Positions 48,732 through 49,981 of a DNA stretch of 49,981 nucleotides are shown here, in pieces. Below the pieces are notes generated by a model that saw only the letters and a list, made by a program, of their open reading frames with translations, ran no database searches and had not been told where the DNA came from. The DNA is from Alphaproteobacteria bacterium (lineage in GTDB: Bacteria; Pseudomonadota; Alphaproteobacteria; JAJFIK01), in the NCBI GenBank assembly GCA_028280665.1, contig JANQLJ010000032.1, positions 1 to 49,981 of the forward strand. The letters are read 5' to 3'. A program made the position numbers and the translations under genes. Position 1 is the stretch's first letter; each line of letters begins with the position of its first letter.

Positions 48732-49714
48732 AGGTGATCCTTATACTGATTGCCTTGGTTTCTGCACTTTTTGCCACCTCGCTCGCGTGGGGCTATGCGG
48801 AGATCGGCGTGGGCGCGGCGCTCCTGGGCGTTGTTGGCGTGGGTGAGCCCCATCATGTGCTCATCGCGCAGGAACTCCGGCTGCCCCGCGCGCTCCTTGC
48901 GCTGACCATCGGCGCGGCGCTTGGGCTTTGCGGGGCGGCGCTCCAGGGACTTTTGCGCAACCCCCTCGCCGAGCCCGGCAATATTGGCGTCACCTCCGGC
49001 GCGGCGCTCGGCGCGGTTATCATGCTCTATTTCGGCGTTGCGGGATTTACCGCCTGGGCGCTTCCCGCAGGCGCGATGGCAGGCGCAGGCGCCGTCGTCG
49101 TGCTGATTTTTTTGCTCGCCAGCATCGAAGGCAGCACCACCGCGCTCATACTCGCGGGCGTTGCCATTAGCTCCATCGCCATGGCGCTTACCGCGCTTGC
49201 CATGAACCTCTCGCCCAACCCTTGGGCCTTGGGGGAGATCGTCTTTTGGCTCATGGGCTCGGTGCGCGACCGTTCCATGGCCGACGTCGTTCTCTCGCTG
49301 CCGTTTATTGCGCTTGGCGCCGCACTCATTTTGTCGACCGCGCGCAGCCTTGATGCGCTCGTTCTCGGCGAAGATACCGCCGGCTCGCTGGGTGTTGCGC
49401 TTACATCGGTCCGCGTAAGGATTATTCTGGGGACCGCGCTCGCCGTGGGCGCAGGGGTTGCGGTGGCAGGCGCCATCGGGTTTGTCGGGTTGATCGTGCC
49501 CCATGTGTTGCGGCCTTTTACCGGCTATGTGCCAAGCCGGTTGCTTTTGCCGAGCGCCCTAGGCGGCGGCGCGCTCTTGCTGCTTGCGGATATCGGCGTG
49601 CGCGCCCTTAGCAATTGGACCGGCACGGAGCTTTATCTGGGCGTGTTGACCGCTATCATCGGCGGACCGTTCTTTATCTACCTTATATTCCGTATACGGC
49701 GAGGATTTGTGTAA
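48728..49714 (+). CDS. btuC: Cobalamin/iron-siderophore-type ABC transporter permease
   Basis: RLPRALLALTIGAALGLCGAALQGLLRNPLAEPGNIGVTSGAALGAV; GAIGFVGLIVPHVLRPFTG; ATGA overlap with btuF. Confidence 0.92.
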   Translation: MKVILILIALVSALFATSLAWGYAEIGVGAALLGVVGVGEPHHVLIAQELRLPRALLALTIGAALGLCGAALQGLLRNPLAEPGNIGVTSGAALGAVIMLYFGVAGFTAWALPAGAMAGAGAVVVLIFLLASIEGSTTALILAGVAISSIAMALTALAMNLSPNPWALGEIVFWLMGSVRDRSMADVVLSLPFIALGAALILSTARSLDALVLGEDTAGSLGVALTSVRVRIILGTALAVGAGVAVAGAIGFVGLIVPHVLRPFTGYVPSRLLLPSALGGGALLLLADIGVRALSNWTGTELYLGVLTAIIGGPFFIYLIFRIRRGFV

Positions 49715-49981
49715 TGAACCTCGCGGTGCAAAATCTTTCATTGCGGCTTGAGGGCCGGACGGTCCTCAAAGGGATCGAGGGCGCGTGGGCGCGAGGTCTG
49801 GTGGGATTGATCGGCCCCAATGGGGCAGGCAAGTCGAGCCTCATGCGCGTGCTTGCGGGGCTATGGCGGCCGACCGAAGGCGAGGTTTTGCTCGGCGGCG
49901 CGGCGCTCGGTTCCCTAGGCGCGCGGGCGCGCGCCCGGCGGCTTTCGTTTTTACCCCCCGAACGGGATATGACCTGGCCCC
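49714..49981 (+). CDS. btuD: Cobalamin ABC transporter ATP-binding protein, truncated by window edge
   Basis: Hand translation MNLAVQNLSLRLEGRTVLKGIEGAWARGLVGLIGPNGAGKSSLMRVLAGLWRPTEGEVLLGGAALGSLGARARARRLSFLPPERDMTWP; Walker A present. Confidence 0.93.
   Translation, partial: MNLAVQNLSLRLEGRTVLKGIEGAWARGLVGLIGPNGAGKSSLMRVLAGLWRPTEGEVLLGGAALGSLGARARARRLSFLPPERDMTWP

Overview
Chromosomal core-type window from a GC-rich alphaproteobacterium, covering the dnaA neighbourhood. Order: coaBC(partial, -) ubiB- ubiE- | mutM+ enoyl-CoA hydratase+ rpsT+ rhodanese+ dnaA+ dnaN+ recF+ gyrB+ class A PBP+ | YgjP/SprT-like metallopeptidase- | VOC+ | PHA depolymerase- SCO/SenC- | exported ankyrin+ | ABC-2 permease/ATPase- | RegB/RegA-type redox two-component system+ | MmcB- ferritin-like diiron protein- | MMPL/RND transporter+ TerB+ | HAD- | AhpD-like+ | bioA- bioB- | tandem S9 peptidases+ bioF+ bioD+ | alpha-2-macroglobulin + pbpC | cobalamin riboswitch + btuB-btuF-btuC-btuD(partial)+. 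I found no CRISPR array, tRNA/rRNA, transposase, integrase or recognisable defence island. I cannot point to a clearly new multi-gene system. The best leads are: (1) a diiron-carboxylate gene with twin TGACG-N4-CGTCA palindromes, divergent from an MMPL transporter across a roughly 580 bp, inverted-repeat-rich intergenic region; (2) a biotin locus split by a more AT-rich pair of exported S9 peptidases, with a long inverted repeat in the divergent control region and a hairpin that overlaps the Shine-Dalgarno of the second peptidase; (3) a strong rpsT promoter whose -10 is the loop of a perfect inverted repeat. All calls come from reading the sequence and recognising families. No searches or folding programs were run.
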